A DNA stretch of 64,000 nucleotides from Bacteroidota bacterium (GCA_027482225.1 JAIXWD010000014.1:1-64000), one strand, 5' to 3'; numbered from the stretch's first letter, positions 44,385 through 53,738 are shown. Notes: a model not told the origin generated them from the letters alone. Numbers and translations: made by a program.

Positions 44385-44801
44385 ATGAATCTTAAAGACA
44401 TTCCATTTGCTAAATTACTTGAGTTGAAAGAAAGTCAAGGTGAATTTTTATTTGAACTTATTGATGACACTAATTACACCAATCATTTAGGAACAGTTGC
44501 TGCAGCTGCACAATTTTCTCTTGCAGAGTTTACCTCAGGGCAGTGGCTTTTAAATACTTTTCCCAATATTGCTCCAAATGTAATTCCTATGCTTCGGAAA
44601 TCGGAAGTAAAATTTAAAAAGCCTGCATATGGTAGAATAAGGGCTAAGGCCAACGTAAACCGAGAGACCCAAGAAGAATTTTTACATGTATTTAATAATC
44701 ATGAGCGTGGTTTAATTAAAATTAACATTGTTCTTGTTAACGACAATAATGAAGAAGTAATGAACGGAATATATGAATGGTTTATTCAGTTAAAAAAATA
44801 G
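44385..44801 (+). CDS. DUF4442-like hotdog-fold protein
   Basis: A 138-residue protein that looks like a hotdog-fold thioesterase relative: NHLGTVAAAAQFSLAEFTSGQWLL (central helix) and strands with KPAYGRIRAKANV and VNDNNEEVMNGIYEWFI. In the hotdog fold the catalytic residue lies at the start of the central helix, here near E68. The substrate is unknown. It is tightly spaced between the TonB-C gene (2 bases) and the DUF2238 gene (5 bases), so they form an operon. Confidence 0.72.
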   Translation: MNLKDIPFAKLLELKESQGEFLFELIDDTNYTNHLGTVAAAAQFSLAEFTSGQWLLNTFPNIAPNVIPMLRKSEVKFKKPAYGRIRAKANVNRETQEEFLHVFNNHERGLIKINIVLVNDNNEEVMNGIYEWFIQLKK

Positions 44802-44806
44802 AAATC

Positions 44807-45445
44807 ATGAGATTAACCACTACTTCATCAACCCAAAGAGTTACGTTAATAGAAAATAATTTACTTAAATTATACTTAGTTTCCTTTTTTGTATTTTGGG
44901 CCTATACCCTATTTTTTACAGCCGATTTGGCAAATTGGATGATTGAAAATATATTCACCCTAATAGGTTTAACAACCATCATATTAACCTACAAAAAATT
45001 TAAATTTAGTGATTTAAGTTATACCTTAATTTTTATATACATCATGCTACACATTTATGGTGCAATGTATACCTATTCCGAAAACCCATTAGGATTTTGG
45101 ATAAAAGATGTGTTTAATTTAGAAAGGAATCACTACGACAGAATTGTGCATTTTAGTTATGGATTTTTATTGGGTTACCCGTTACGAGATTATTTTAAAA
45201 ACTGGTTTAATTGGCCAAATTGGGTTTGTTGGGTTTTACCTGTTGAAATTACCATGAGTTTAAGTGGCGCTTACGAGATAATTGAATGGCTTGTTGCTGA
45301 TGTATTTTTTAAAGCACAAGGTACAGCATATTTAGGCACACAGGGTGATGTTTGGGATTCGCAAAAAGACATGGCATTGGCATTGATAGGTGCGGTATTG
45401 GTGATGTTAATTGCTGCATTTTCGAAGAAATTACTGCGTAAATAG
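44807..45445 (+). CDS. DUF2238 membrane protein (YjdF-like)
   Basis: A 212-residue inner-membrane protein with about six helices. YDRIVHFSYGFLLGYPLRDYF and the later GTQGDVWDSQKDMALALIGAV are typical of DUF2238/YjdF; the Asp-His and D-x-W-D-x-Q-x-D motifs are conserved polar residues facing the same side. Function is unknown. The ATG at 44807 is preferred over 44777, which would overlap the upstream gene by 25 bases and has a different N-terminus. It ends before the terminator at 45466. Confidence 0.82.
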   Translation: MRLTTTSSTQRVTLIENNLLKLYLVSFFVFWAYTLFFTADLANWMIENIFTLIGLTTIILTYKKFKFSDLSYTLIFIYIMLHIYGAMYTYSENPLGFWIKDVFNLERNHYDRIVHFSYGFLLGYPLRDYFKNWFNWPNWVCWVLPVEITMSLSGAYEIIEWLVADVFFKAQGTAYLGTQGDVWDSQKDMALALIGAVLVMLIAAFSKKLLRK

Positions 45446-45465
45446 ATTGCCAAGACCATGCGCAC

Positions 45466-45496
45466 AAAAAAGGCCATGAGCAATGCTCACGGCCTT
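45466..45496 (-). terminator. Intrinsic terminator after the S8 protease
   Basis: AAGGCCATGAGCA (45470-45482) and TGCTCACGGCCTT (45484-45496) pair with one mismatch, followed on the minus strand by a T-run (complement of the A-run at 45466-45471). Confidence 0.85.
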
Positions 45497-45514
45497 ATAT
45501 TTTATACAATAGAA

Positions 45515-47104
45515 TTACTTTTTATTTTGAATTTTTACTTCTGCTAATTTTACTGCCTCATATAAATTTACAATTCCGCCAGATACACAAAGGTCATTCA
45601 TTTTAACTTTTTTCTTAGTACCTGGTATTAAAACTTTACCTTTTACCTTAATAGCTGATTGCATTATAATTTCCTTAACCTCTGCAGCAGATAAGGCAGG
45701 ATAATAACTGCGTAATACTGCAGCAACACCAGCTGTAACTGGACTTGCCATACTGGTACCGTTAAAACTTTCATATTTGTTATCAGGTATACACGAATTT
45801 ATGTCAACACCAGGAGCAAATACATCAACACTTTGTTTGCCATAATTACTAAAGTCTGCTGGAATTAATTTTTTGTTTTTCCAGCTAGATGCACCAACTT
45901 CAATCCAATTAGAGGCATTGTAATTAGTAACTTTATCATTAGGATAGTTGTTCTCAATTTCCAAGTTTTTATGGTCGTTGCCAGCTGCATGCACCAACAA
46001 TACATCTTTTGATAGTGCATATAAAACTGCTTCATCAACCACATTTTTATATGGAGAAAATGCTTTACCAAAACTCATATTAATTACTTTAGCTCCATTA
46101 TCAACAGCATAACGAATGGCATTGGCAACATCTTTATCACGTTCATCACCATCTGGTACTACACGTAAAACCATAATTTCAGCTTGATCAGAAACACCCT
46201 TTATACCTAGCCCATTATTTCTATCAGCTGCAATAATACCTGCAACATGTGTTCCATGTTCACCATTTGGTTCACTCACTTTATTGTTACCATAAAATCT
46301 TTCGGTTGCTACCTCATAATTATCACCAACAATATTGCGCGAATCAAAATCTAAGTTATAATGGTAATCAACAAACTTACTAATTTGCTCTTTTGCTCCT
46401 TGTAGGCCTTTACTAAACTTACTAATTACCACATAGTTTTTCTTGCTTGCAGAAAACGATTTACTGATGCTGTTATGAGCCATAGACTCATTCATATCAA
46501 CAGGTTTATATGATTTAAATTCTGCCATACTCAAAGAGTCTTTACCAAGGTTAGTTGATAATGATGTAACTCCTTTTTCTAGAGAAGTATAAATGTTATT
46601 ATACATGGCATACTCGCTGTAACCTTTTGTATAAGTGGCCTTTACTTTTTTATAAAAAGCATAATTATCTTTTTCTACTCCATCTAAACTATTGGTATCT
46701 ACTTTTTCGTAACGAGCCTTGAGTTGTTTATATAAACGAGTTACCTCCAAATTATCTTCAGCTACATTCTGTTGTTGTCCACCAATAAAATTCCAACCGT
46801 TTATATCATCTACATATCCGTTGTTGTCATCATCAATTTTATTATTGGGTATTTCACGCATGTTTATCCAAATCAATCTTTTTAAGTCCTCATGAACAAC
46901 ATCAGTACCTCCATCAATAACTGCTACAATAACCTTTTGGCTACTTTTTCCAGCTAATAATTCGTTGTAAGTTCTTTCGGTACTTACGCCATTTACTTTA
47001 TTTATTTTCGGGTCGAGATTAAACCAATTTGCTGGGGCAGCATTTTGTCCATAAACAAGAATGCTTTGGGCTGCAAGGGTTATTATTATGATGCTTTTTT
47101 TCAT
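45515..47104 (-). CDS. Secreted subtilisin-like S8 serine peptidase
   Basis: A 529-residue protein with a signal peptide (1-20). The catalytic triad is D64 (AVIDGGTDVVHED), H283 (NGEHGTHVAGIIA) and S451 (SFNGTSMASPVTAG), with the oxyanion Asn in VHAAGNDHKN. Between D64 and H283 is an insertion of about 170 residues, rich in Lys, Tyr and Ser, not present in small subtilisins. No type IX sorting domain is visible, so it may stay in the periplasm or be anchored otherwise. A -7 box TATATTTG (47144-47137) lies upstream. Confidence 0.9.
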   Translation of the reverse strand: MKKSIIIITLAAQSILVYGQNAAPANWFNLDPKINKVNGVSTERTYNELLAGKSSQKVIVAVIDGGTDVVHEDLKRLIWINMREIPNNKIDDDNNGYVDDINGWNFIGGQQQNVAEDNLEVTRLYKQLKARYEKVDTNSLDGVEKDNYAFYKKVKATYTKGYSEYAMYNNIYTSLEKGVTSLSTNLGKDSLSMAEFKSYKPVDMNESMAHNSISKSFSASKKNYVVISKFSKGLQGAKEQISKFVDYHYNLDFDSRNIVGDNYEVATERFYGNNKVSEPNGEHGTHVAGIIAADRNNGLGIKGVSDQAEIMVLRVVPDGDERDKDVANAIRYAVDNGAKVINMSFGKAFSPYKNVVDEAVLYALSKDVLLVHAAGNDHKNLEIENNYPNDKVTNYNASNWIEVGASSWKNKKLIPADFSNYGKQSVDVFAPGVDINSCIPDNKYESFNGTSMASPVTAGVAAVLRSYYPALSAAEVKEIIMQSAIKVKGKVLIPGTKKKVKMNDLCVSGGIVNLYEAVKLAEVKIQNKK

Positions 47105-47195
47105 ATCTTTAATAATTTCAATTATAATAATTTAATCAAATATAAATTTAAGGTTTATGTAATAAGTATATGATTACATAAAAGGTTAAATTCCA

Positions 47196-47537
47196 TTATA
47201 AAATGTCTAGAATAAGTTGAGGCGGCCTACCAATAACTGCCTTATTACCTTTAACTACAATTGGACGTTCTATAAGAATTGGATACTTTACCATTAATTC
47301 AATGCATTGTGCATCCGATAATTCTTTATTTTTAAATTCCTTAAAAACTTCTTCTTTCACCCTTATTATTTGTATGGGTTTTAGGTTAAGTATGGTTAGT
47401 AAGTTTTTGATATCTTTTTCTGTTGGGGTATCTTTAAGGTATTCAATAATTTTAACATCTTGATTTTGTTCTTTTAACAAAATCAAAGCCTCTCTACTTT
47501 TGCCACATCTGGGGTTATGAAATATTACAGTTTTCAT
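47196..47537 (-). CDS. ArsC-family protein (arsenate reductase-like)
   Basis: A 113-residue thioredoxin-fold protein of the ArsC/Spx family. The active-site Cys is C11 in HNPRCGKSREAL; the ArsC-type arginine is in ERPIVVKGNKAVIGRPPQ. Lacking a second CxxC, it would use glutathione- or mycothiol-like thiols, or act as an Spx-like factor. The ATG at 47537 is preferred to an upstream start at 47627, which would run through a GC-rich hairpin. No arsenic transporter or regulator is adjacent, so a role in arsenic resistance is uncertain. Confidence 0.82.
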   Translation of the reverse strand: MKTVIFHNPRCGKSREALILLKEQNQDVKIIEYLKDTPTEKDIKNLLTILNLKPIQIIRVKEEVFKEFKNKELSDAQCIELMVKYPILIERPIVVKGNKAVIGRPPQLILDIL

Positions 47538-47593
47538 TTGGTATAAAATAAAGCTGTTCATAATAGAAATGTAAGAAATAAACAGCCCCTTAT

Positions 47594-47622
47594 AAAAAGC
47601 GAAACCCCGGATTTCTCCGGGG
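47594..47622 (-). terminator. GC-rich terminator-like hairpin upstream of the ArsC gene
   Basis: Minus-strand CCCCGG-AGAAAT-CCGGGG with a perfect 6-bp GC stem, followed by TTTCGC and five Ts. The T-run is not immediate, so termination could be partial or conditional. Confidence 0.6.
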
Positions 47623-47710
47623 CTCACCCTAGCCTATGAAACAAATTGCACCTCTACTCAAAGATGCAATATTTTAAATCAATTTATTTGCGTTTATTAA
47701 CTAAAAAAAC
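47594..47710 (-). ncRNA. Candidate structured RNA with own promoter and terminator-like hairpin
   Basis: Read on the minus strand, a perfect promoter is followed by an AT-rich leader, a first hairpin (TTGCATC pairing with GGTGCAA around a 10-base loop, 47668-47645), an unpaired stretch with GGCT-AGGGTG-AGCC, and a GC-rich hairpin CCCCGG/CCGGGG (47622-47605) ending in TTTCGCTTTTT. The GGCT/AGCC stem overlaps the GC-rich hairpin, so the two compete. No ORF fits. It is either an independent small RNA of about 115 bases or a riboswitch-like leader of the ArsC-like gene. Confidence 0.55.
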
Positions 47711-47716
47711 GAATAA

Positions 47717-47747
47717 CAAAGATATAATTAATAATTAGTCTTTCAAA
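47717..47747 (-). promoter_or_regulatory. Perfect Bacteroidota promoter driving the structured RNA
   Basis: On the minus strand TTTG (47747-47744), exactly 19 bases, then TATCTTTG (47724-47717). No protein start follows for about 180 bases. Confidence 0.8.
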
Positions 47748-47826
47748 CAATCGTTAATATTTTTAATGAATGTTATGACCTAAAAAATACATTTTTTTCA
47801 ACAATACTTAATTAAATTTTACAACA

Positions 47827-50800
47827 TTATTTCACTTCACGTTTAGCTTTTAGCTTTAACTTCAAACCTTCAGATAGGTATAACATAACTGGTACTAAAA
47901 TTAGTGTTAAGAATGTTGCAAATGCCAATCCAAATATCATGGTCCATGATAATGGACCCCAAAATGCAACACTGTCTCCACCAAAAAATATTTTAGGATT
48001 ACCAGTTGATATTAACGAAGCAAAGTCGATGTTTAAACCTACCGCCAAAGGTACCAAACCTAACATGGTTGCAGTTGCTGTTAGTAAAACTGGAGTCATA
48101 CGTGTACGACCAGCATCAATAATAGCCTCTCTTAATGGGACACCGTCTTTTATCAAAATCTCAGTAAACTCAACCAATAAAATACCATTCCGCACTACAA
48201 TACCAGCCAAAGCAATAATACCTACACCGGTCATCATTACCGAAATTTCCATATTGAAAATGGTAAAGCCTAAAAACACACCAATCAAACTTAAGAGGAT
48301 TTCACTTAAAATGATTATTGGTTTTGATATTGAGTTGAACTGAGTTACCAAAATCAAGAAGATTAAACCAAATGAAATTAAAAGTGCGGCACCTAAGAAA
48401 GCACCTGTTTCTGCCTGCTCTTCTTGCTCGCCTCCCATTTTTGCAGTAACGCCTGTTGGGAAGTCGTATCTTTTAATTGCCTTCGCCATTTTACCAACAA
48501 TATCATTTGCATTATAACCGCTTAATACATTTGATGAAAGTGTAACAATAGGTTGGTCATCAAGACGCTTAATACCACCAAAAGTATTACCATATTTTAC
48601 AGATGCTACAGATGATAATGGTATTTGACGAATTTGACCGCCCATATTCATATCACGATAAGTAATCTTTAAATTCATGATGGCGTCTATGCTATTTCTT
48701 TGATTTTCTTTGTAACGCACTTGAATAGGGTACTCATCATTTGCATCTTTAAATTTACTAACCTCTTTACCAAATATAGCCGTACGTAATTCGCCTCCAA
48801 TTTGCGCTGTACTAATACCCTCGCGATTTGCACGCTCTCTGTCAATTACCACCATTAATTCTGGCTTATTACTTTGCACATCTGATTTTAACTCTTCTAC
48901 CCCCGGAAAAGCAAGCGAATCAAGATATCGTTTTATGTCGGCACTCACCTGCGTTAGCTGGTAAATATCATCGCCTTTAATTTCAATAGCAATAGGTTTA
49001 CCTGTTGGTGGTCCACTACTTTCTTGGTCAACAATTACCTCTGCACCAGGAATACCTTTGGTTGCTTCACGCACTAAATCTAAATATTTAGCTGTTGATT
49101 CTCCATTACGTTTACCAAACTCTACAAAAGCTACTGTTACTTTACCTAAGTGTGGTGTAGGACTAAAATTATATTCGAACTGCGAAGGATCATTTGCACC
49201 AACAGCTACGTTTGAAATGATAGACTCTACAATTGGATTATCGTTACCCACAACCTTAGTAACTCGTTCTTCTATAATTTGTGTGATAGAATCAGTGTAA
49301 GCAGCAGATGTACCTGTAGGTAAAGTAATGTAAGTATAAATAAAGTTTGGATCGGCTTTAGGAAAAAATACGACTTTAGGTTTTACGATAGCTACCAACA
49401 AAAATGTAAAAATAAATAACCCAAAAGTACCTACCAACAACCAAATTGGTCTGCGTTTTTGTAAACACCAATCAATAAATTCTTTGTAAAAATCCTGGAA
49501 ACGAGGCCAAATATTTTCTTGGAATTTTTGAATCCATTTCCATAATACAAATCGATTTAAAGAGTATAAACCAAACATGATAACAGCAAAATTACCTAAA
49601 CCAATATTACCTGATAGGTATGATAACAATGCAATAACACCAAACACTATCGCAGTAATTTTATAGCCTTTTTTATTCTCGCGGTTCTTTTGCTCTTCCT
49701 CATGTGTTTTCATAAAATCAACTGCAAAAACCGGATTGATGATATATGCCACAACTAAAGAAGCCAACAAAGTAACAATTAAAGTAATAGGTAAATAGAA
49801 CATAAATTTACCTATTACACCTTGCCAAAATGCAAGCGGTATAAATGGGGCAAGGGTTGTCATTGTTCCTGATAATACTGGTAAAAACACTTCCCCTGCT
49901 GCAAGTTTAGCAGCCTTTTTAATAGGCATTTTCCCATTTGCAAAAATACGGTGTGTATTTTCAACTACCACAATGGCATCATCAACAACAATACCTAAAG
50001 CTAATAAGAAAGAGAATAATACGATAAAATTTAACTTAAATCCGATAGCAGGAAAAACCATAAATGCAACCGCACATGATAATGGAACCGACATGGCAAC
50101 GAAAATGGCGTTTGTTGTTCCCATAAAGAACATTAGAATTACCGTTACCAATATAAAACCAATTATGATGGTATTAATCAAATCGTGTAGGGTAACGCGT
50201 GTTTTTTCTGATTGATCACCAGTGATAGTTACTTTTAAATCGGGAGGAAATTTCTCTTTACTTAGTTTGTCTGATATGTCTCTAATTTTATCAGATGCAG
50301 AAATCAAGTTTTCTCCACTACGTTTAATTACGTTTAAACTAATTACGTTTTTACCTTCTAAGCGCGCGTAGCTTTCTTTCTCTTCGTATGCGTCTTTGAT
50401 CTCTGCAATATCTTTTAAATAAACCACAGCTCCTGTTGAGCCACGCACAACAATATCACCAATTTTACTGGGATCTTTATATTCACCTTTTACACTAATA
50501 GCCCGCTTCAAACCATCCATATCAATCAAACCGCTACTAATGGTCATGTTTTCATATTTAACCGCATTTTCAATATCCATAAATGTGATATTGGCAACTT
50601 GCGCTTTGTACATATCAACATTAATTTGAATTTCACGCTCTAGTGCACCAACAAGTTTGGCTTCACTAATTTCCTTTAAACCTTCTATCTCATCTTGTAA
50701 ATCTTCTGCATAACGTTTTAATTTATCAAGAGGATAATCACCACTAACGTGTACTTGCATAATTGGCATTTGTGATACATCTATATCACGCACCTGTGGA

Positions 50801-51198
50801 TCTTCAGGTAAGTTATTAGGTAAATCGTTCTTCGCTTTATCTACCGCATCTTTTACCCGCTGCAAAGCCAAATCAACATTTTGATCGGTATTAAATTCAA
50901 CATTAATTACTGAAAAATCCTGAACTGAATTACTTTTAACTTTCTTTACACCAACAATGGTTTTAATCTGCTTTTCGATTTGTTTGGTTACCAACTGCTC
51001 CATATCCGTAGGTGATGTACCGGGATAGATGGTAGTAATTAGAATACTTGGAAACTTAACCTCAGGAAACTGTTCCTTAGGAAGTTTATTATATGAAAAC
51101 AATCCAGCAAGTGTGATGATAATAGTAATAATATAAATACTTGTTTTATTATCAATACTCCAGCTAGATGGTTTAAACTCTTTATTTGTATCATGCAT
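47827..51198 (-). CDS. RND efflux pump permease (HAE1/AcrB-like)
   Basis: An 1123-residue RND transporter. Key landmarks are the first helix (about 18-38), the pore domain VRDIDVSQMPIMQVHVSGDYP, the central helix pair with LALGIVVDDAIVVVENTHRI (proton-relay Asp pair) and the second half with a matching GIIALAGIVVRNGILLVEF. Between TM6 and TM7 (about 495-552) is an extra segment with two predicted helices (TAIVFGVIALLSYL, FAVIMFGLYSLNRF), absent from AcrB. It exports drugs, detergents or lipids by proton antiport with the adaptor and TolC genes in the same operon. It is the last gene of the operon; no strong terminator directly follows. Confidence 0.95.
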   Translation of the reverse strand: MHDTNKEFKPSSWSIDNKTSIYIITIIITLAGLFSYNKLPKEQFPEVKFPSILITTIYPGTSPTDMEQLVTKQIEKQIKTIVGVKKVKSNSVQDFSVINVEFNTDQNVDLALQRVKDAVDKAKNDLPNNLPEDPQVRDIDVSQMPIMQVHVSGDYPLDKLKRYAEDLQDEIEGLKEISEAKLVGALEREIQINVDMYKAQVANITFMDIENAVKYENMTISSGLIDMDGLKRAISVKGEYKDPSKIGDIVVRGSTGAVVYLKDIAEIKDAYEEKESYARLEGKNVISLNVIKRSGENLISASDKIRDISDKLSKEKFPPDLKVTITGDQSEKTRVTLHDLINTIIIGFILVTVILMFFMGTTNAIFVAMSVPLSCAVAFMVFPAIGFKLNFIVLFSFLLALGIVVDDAIVVVENTHRIFANGKMPIKKAAKLAAGEVFLPVLSGTMTTLAPFIPLAFWQGVIGKFMFYLPITLIVTLLASLVVAYIINPVFAVDFMKTHEEEQKNRENKKGYKITAIVFGVIALLSYLSGNIGLGNFAVIMFGLYSLNRFVLWKWIQKFQENIWPRFQDFYKEFIDWCLQKRRPIWLLVGTFGLFIFTFLLVAIVKPKVVFFPKADPNFIYTYITLPTGTSAAYTDSITQIIEERVTKVVGNDNPIVESIISNVAVGANDPSQFEYNFSPTPHLGKVTVAFVEFGKRNGESTAKYLDLVREATKGIPGAEVIVDQESSGPPTGKPIAIEIKGDDIYQLTQVSADIKRYLDSLAFPGVEELKSDVQSNKPELMVVIDRERANREGISTAQIGGELRTAIFGKEVSKFKDANDEYPIQVRYKENQRNSIDAIMNLKITYRDMNMGGQIRQIPLSSVASVKYGNTFGGIKRLDDQPIVTLSSNVLSGYNANDIVGKMAKAIKRYDFPTGVTAKMGGEQEEQAETGAFLGAALLISFGLIFLILVTQFNSISKPIIILSEILLSLIGVFLGFTIFNMEISVMMTGVGIIALAGIVVRNGILLVEFTEILIKDGVPLREAIIDAGRTRMTPVLLTATATMLGLVPLAVGLNIDFASLISTGNPKIFFGGDSVAFWGPLSWTMIFGLAFATFLTLILVPVMLYLSEGLKLKLKAKREVK

Positions 51199-51236
51199 AA
51201 TACTAACTTTTATTGCTTATTTACTTTGGTAAAACA

Positions 51237-52376
51237 CTAAAATTTAATTGCTTGTCCATCTGTTAAATCTTGAAAACCTGTGGTAATTAAATGGTCTCCT
51301 TCATTTAATCCGCTTAAAATTTCGGCACTTGTACCATAAGTTTTACCAACTGTTATTGTAACTTTTTTGGCTATGGTTTCATTCTTCAGGTTTTTGGTTG
51401 ATATGTATACTAATTTCTCTCCATCTATTTCTTGGATTGTATTAATTGGAACAACCAATGCATTTTTGTTTTCATAGTCAACAATTTTTAACTCTGCAAC
51501 CATATTGGGATGTAAATCATTATCATTTGGCAAAGCTACTTCTACATTAAATGTACGTGTTAATGCATTAATTGATTTTGATGAATAAGTTACAGTTGCT
51601 TTAACTGATTTATTAATATCAGGGAAATTAATTAATACTGAATTTCCTTGCTTCACAATATTTGCATACGACTCAGATAAATCTGCTTTAATTTTTAAAG
51701 CAGCAGGATTAACCACACTAACTGCAGGTAATCCAGGGGCAACACCTTGGCCAACTTTAATACTCACTAAATCAACCGTACCACTGTATTCTGACTTGAT
51801 TAAATACATAACCAAATTTTCTTTTGCAGAAGCAATTTGTTTTTCAATACTTTCTTTTTGATTTTTAGCTTGCAAAAACTCTATTTCGCTACCTACTTTT
51901 TGCTCCCACAATGTCTTTCGTTTTTCGTAAACTGTGTTAGCCAATTCTAATCCTTTTCTTAATGTTTCAATTTGAGCTTTTACCACATCTGCATCCAACT
52001 CAACCAACACTTGACCAGCAGAAACTTTATCGCCAGCTTTTACATTAACACGTTTAACTACAGCTGGTAGCTTGGCACTGTAAGTAATATTTTCGTCACC
52101 ATCAACACGGCCCTGCACATCAACTGCATGTAAAAATACTTGTTTGGTTACTGCAGCTACTGCCACAATTTTTATACGGCTATTCTCTGCATTTGTAGTA
52201 TCTCCCATTGTTGCTATTTCTTCTTGTAACGAGGCAATTTGGGAGGCAATTTCTGTTTGTTGCGTTTTTAATTTTTCAAGTTCTGCTTTCTTGGATTCAA
52301 TATTATTTTCACCACCGCAAGATGCCAACAAAGCAACTACACCTGTTGCTAATAAAATTGTTTTTATGTTATTCAT
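51237..52376 (-). CDS. RND efflux periplasmic adaptor (MFP) lipoprotein
   Basis: A 379-residue membrane-fusion protein with lipobox LLASC-G. A short N-terminal coiled coil (about 26-58) is followed by a barrel-sandwich/lipoyl half (VKRVNVKAGDKVSAGQVLVELDADV), an alpha-hairpin (about 135-180), the second lipoyl half (SEYSGTVDLVSIKVGQGV), a beta-barrel domain and the membrane-proximal domain ending TTGFQDLTDGQAIKF. It bridges the RND pump and TolC. It lies 38 bases before the permease gene and 14 after TolC. Confidence 0.94.
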   Translation of the reverse strand: MNNIKTILLATGVVALLASCGGENNIESKKAELEKLKTQQTEIASQIASLQEEIATMGDTTNAENSRIKIVAVAAVTKQVFLHAVDVQGRVDGDENITYSAKLPAVVKRVNVKAGDKVSAGQVLVELDADVVKAQIETLRKGLELANTVYEKRKTLWEQKVGSEIEFLQAKNQKESIEKQIASAKENLVMYLIKSEYSGTVDLVSIKVGQGVAPGLPAVSVVNPAALKIKADLSESYANIVKQGNSVLINFPDINKSVKATVTYSSKSINALTRTFNVEVALPNDNDLHPNMVAELKIVDYENKNALVVPINTIQEIDGEKLVYISTKNLKNETIAKKVTITVGKTYGTSAEILSGLNEGDHLITTGFQDLTDGQAIKF

Positions 52377-52390
52377 ATGTGTTGTTATTA

Positions 52391-53731
52391 TTATTTATTT
52401 AAATCTCCTAAGGCTTTACGTAAATCAAGTTGTGCAACAAAATAATCGTACATGGTATTTAAGTATGATGCACGAGCATTTTCTAAATCTTTTTGAGCAT
52501 TTGTTAGTTCTAAACTTGATGTTAAACCGTTTTTAAACTTTAATTCAGTTCTATTATAAATGTCTTGAGCAAGATCTAGGTTCTTTTTTTGCACTACTAA
52601 TTGCTTTGCAGAAAGGTCAAATGCAGTTCTGGCAATAAATACTTCCTGCTCTATTAAATTACTTAGCATCTTTTTATCGTTCTCGGCTTTTTTAATGTTT
52701 ATGGATGCTTGTTGAATTTGAGCTGATTTCTTAAATCCATCAAAAATCGGAATATTAAGATTTAAACCCCATAATGAACCTCCAAACCATTCTTTACCTA
52801 ATTCGTTAAAGTTTTGACCGAAAGAGTTTTGTTGGGTTGAAAACACACCAACTAAACTTGGTGCATAGCCAAATTGGTATCTTCTTTTATCTAATGTATT
52901 TAAAGCAATAGATTGATTAACTAATTGATATTCTAACCTGTTATTGTAATCTACTTTTGAAGATAAAACAGTAGTTTTTGATGACTCGTACATCTTCGTT
53001 AAATCATCAGTTAACTCAATATTTTCGTTAAAATCTAAACCCAATTGAATTTTAAGAACCATCATCAATGATTTTTGTTGATCGATTAATTTATCACGTT
53101 GTATTTCTAGAGATGAGTATTGTAAGTTAACCTTATCAAAATCAACCCTATCTAAAAAACCATTTTGAACCAACTTTTCTAAATCGTACTTAGTTTTACC
53201 CAAAGCATCCATGTTGGCATTTAGCATGTTTAATGAGGTTTGTGCAAGCAAGATTCCGTAATAGGTTTTACTAACTGCAACTTCTGTTTCTGCTTCAGTG
53301 CGTTTAAGATTAATTTTAGCCAATTGAACATATTCCTTTGATGCTTTAACTCCCATTAAAAATCCACCATCGAAAAGTAACTGGGTTGCTGCAATACTTC
53401 CTGTAGCCGAAAATGGAATTCCAAAACGAATAATTTGACGCTGTCCACCAAATTCTATTACACTAGATGGCACTACGATGTAATTATTGAAACCACCACT
53501 TGCATTCACATTTGGTAATCCAGATGCTAAAACCTCTTTTACTTTTTTCTCAGCAGCCAATACATCAAGTGCACTATTTTTTAGTGTACCGTTATACTTT
53601 TTAGCGTGTGCAACTGCGTCTTGTAAAGAAAACTTTTTTGTCTCGCTTTGTTGTTGTGCACTTGTGATAAATGCAGTCCAAAAGAACAGCATAAATAAAT
53701 TAGTGTATTTCATTGTCTTAAATATGTTCAT
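52391..53731 (-). CDS. TolC-family outer-membrane efflux protein
   Basis: A 446-residue TolC-like channel. Two repeats of long helices and barrel strands can be seen (VAHAKKYNGTLKNSALDVLAAEKKVKEVLA and a matching SLELTNAQKDLENARASYLNTMYDYFVAQLDLRKALG). The start is uncertain: 53767 (overlapping TetR), 53731 or 53713 (MKYTNLFMLFFWTAFITSAQ, the best signal peptide). 53731 is listed. Two copies of aagacaATG lie at 53731 and 53713. It completes the tripartite pump. Confidence 0.9.
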   Translation of the reverse strand: MNIFKTMKYTNLFMLFFWTAFITSAQQQSETKKFSLQDAVAHAKKYNGTLKNSALDVLAAEKKVKEVLASGLPNVNASGGFNNYIVVPSSVIEFGGQRQIIRFGIPFSATGSIAATQLLFDGGFLMGVKASKEYVQLAKINLKRTEAETEVAVSKTYYGILLAQTSLNMLNANMDALGKTKYDLEKLVQNGFLDRVDFDKVNLQYSSLEIQRDKLIDQQKSLMMVLKIQLGLDFNENIELTDDLTKMYESSKTTVLSSKVDYNNRLEYQLVNQSIALNTLDKRRYQFGYAPSLVGVFSTQQNSFGQNFNELGKEWFGGSLWGLNLNIPIFDGFKKSAQIQQASINIKKAENDKKMLSNLIEQEVFIARTAFDLSAKQLVVQKKNLDLAQDIYNRTELKFKNGLTSSLELTNAQKDLENARASYLNTMYDYFVAQLDLRKALGDLNK

Positions 53732-53738
53732 TGTCTTA

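Noticed and set aside
47196-47627. Longer ArsC-like protein starting at 47627
   Set aside because: The extra 30 residues are not family-like and cover the GC-rich hairpin; the start MKTVIFHNPRCGKS fits the family.
47594-47690. Lysine or preQ1 riboswitch
   Set aside because: AGAGGTGC resembles the start of lysine riboswitches, and CTAGC-like bases recall preQ1, but the remaining conserved elements of both classes are absent; the region is reported as an unassigned RNA instead.
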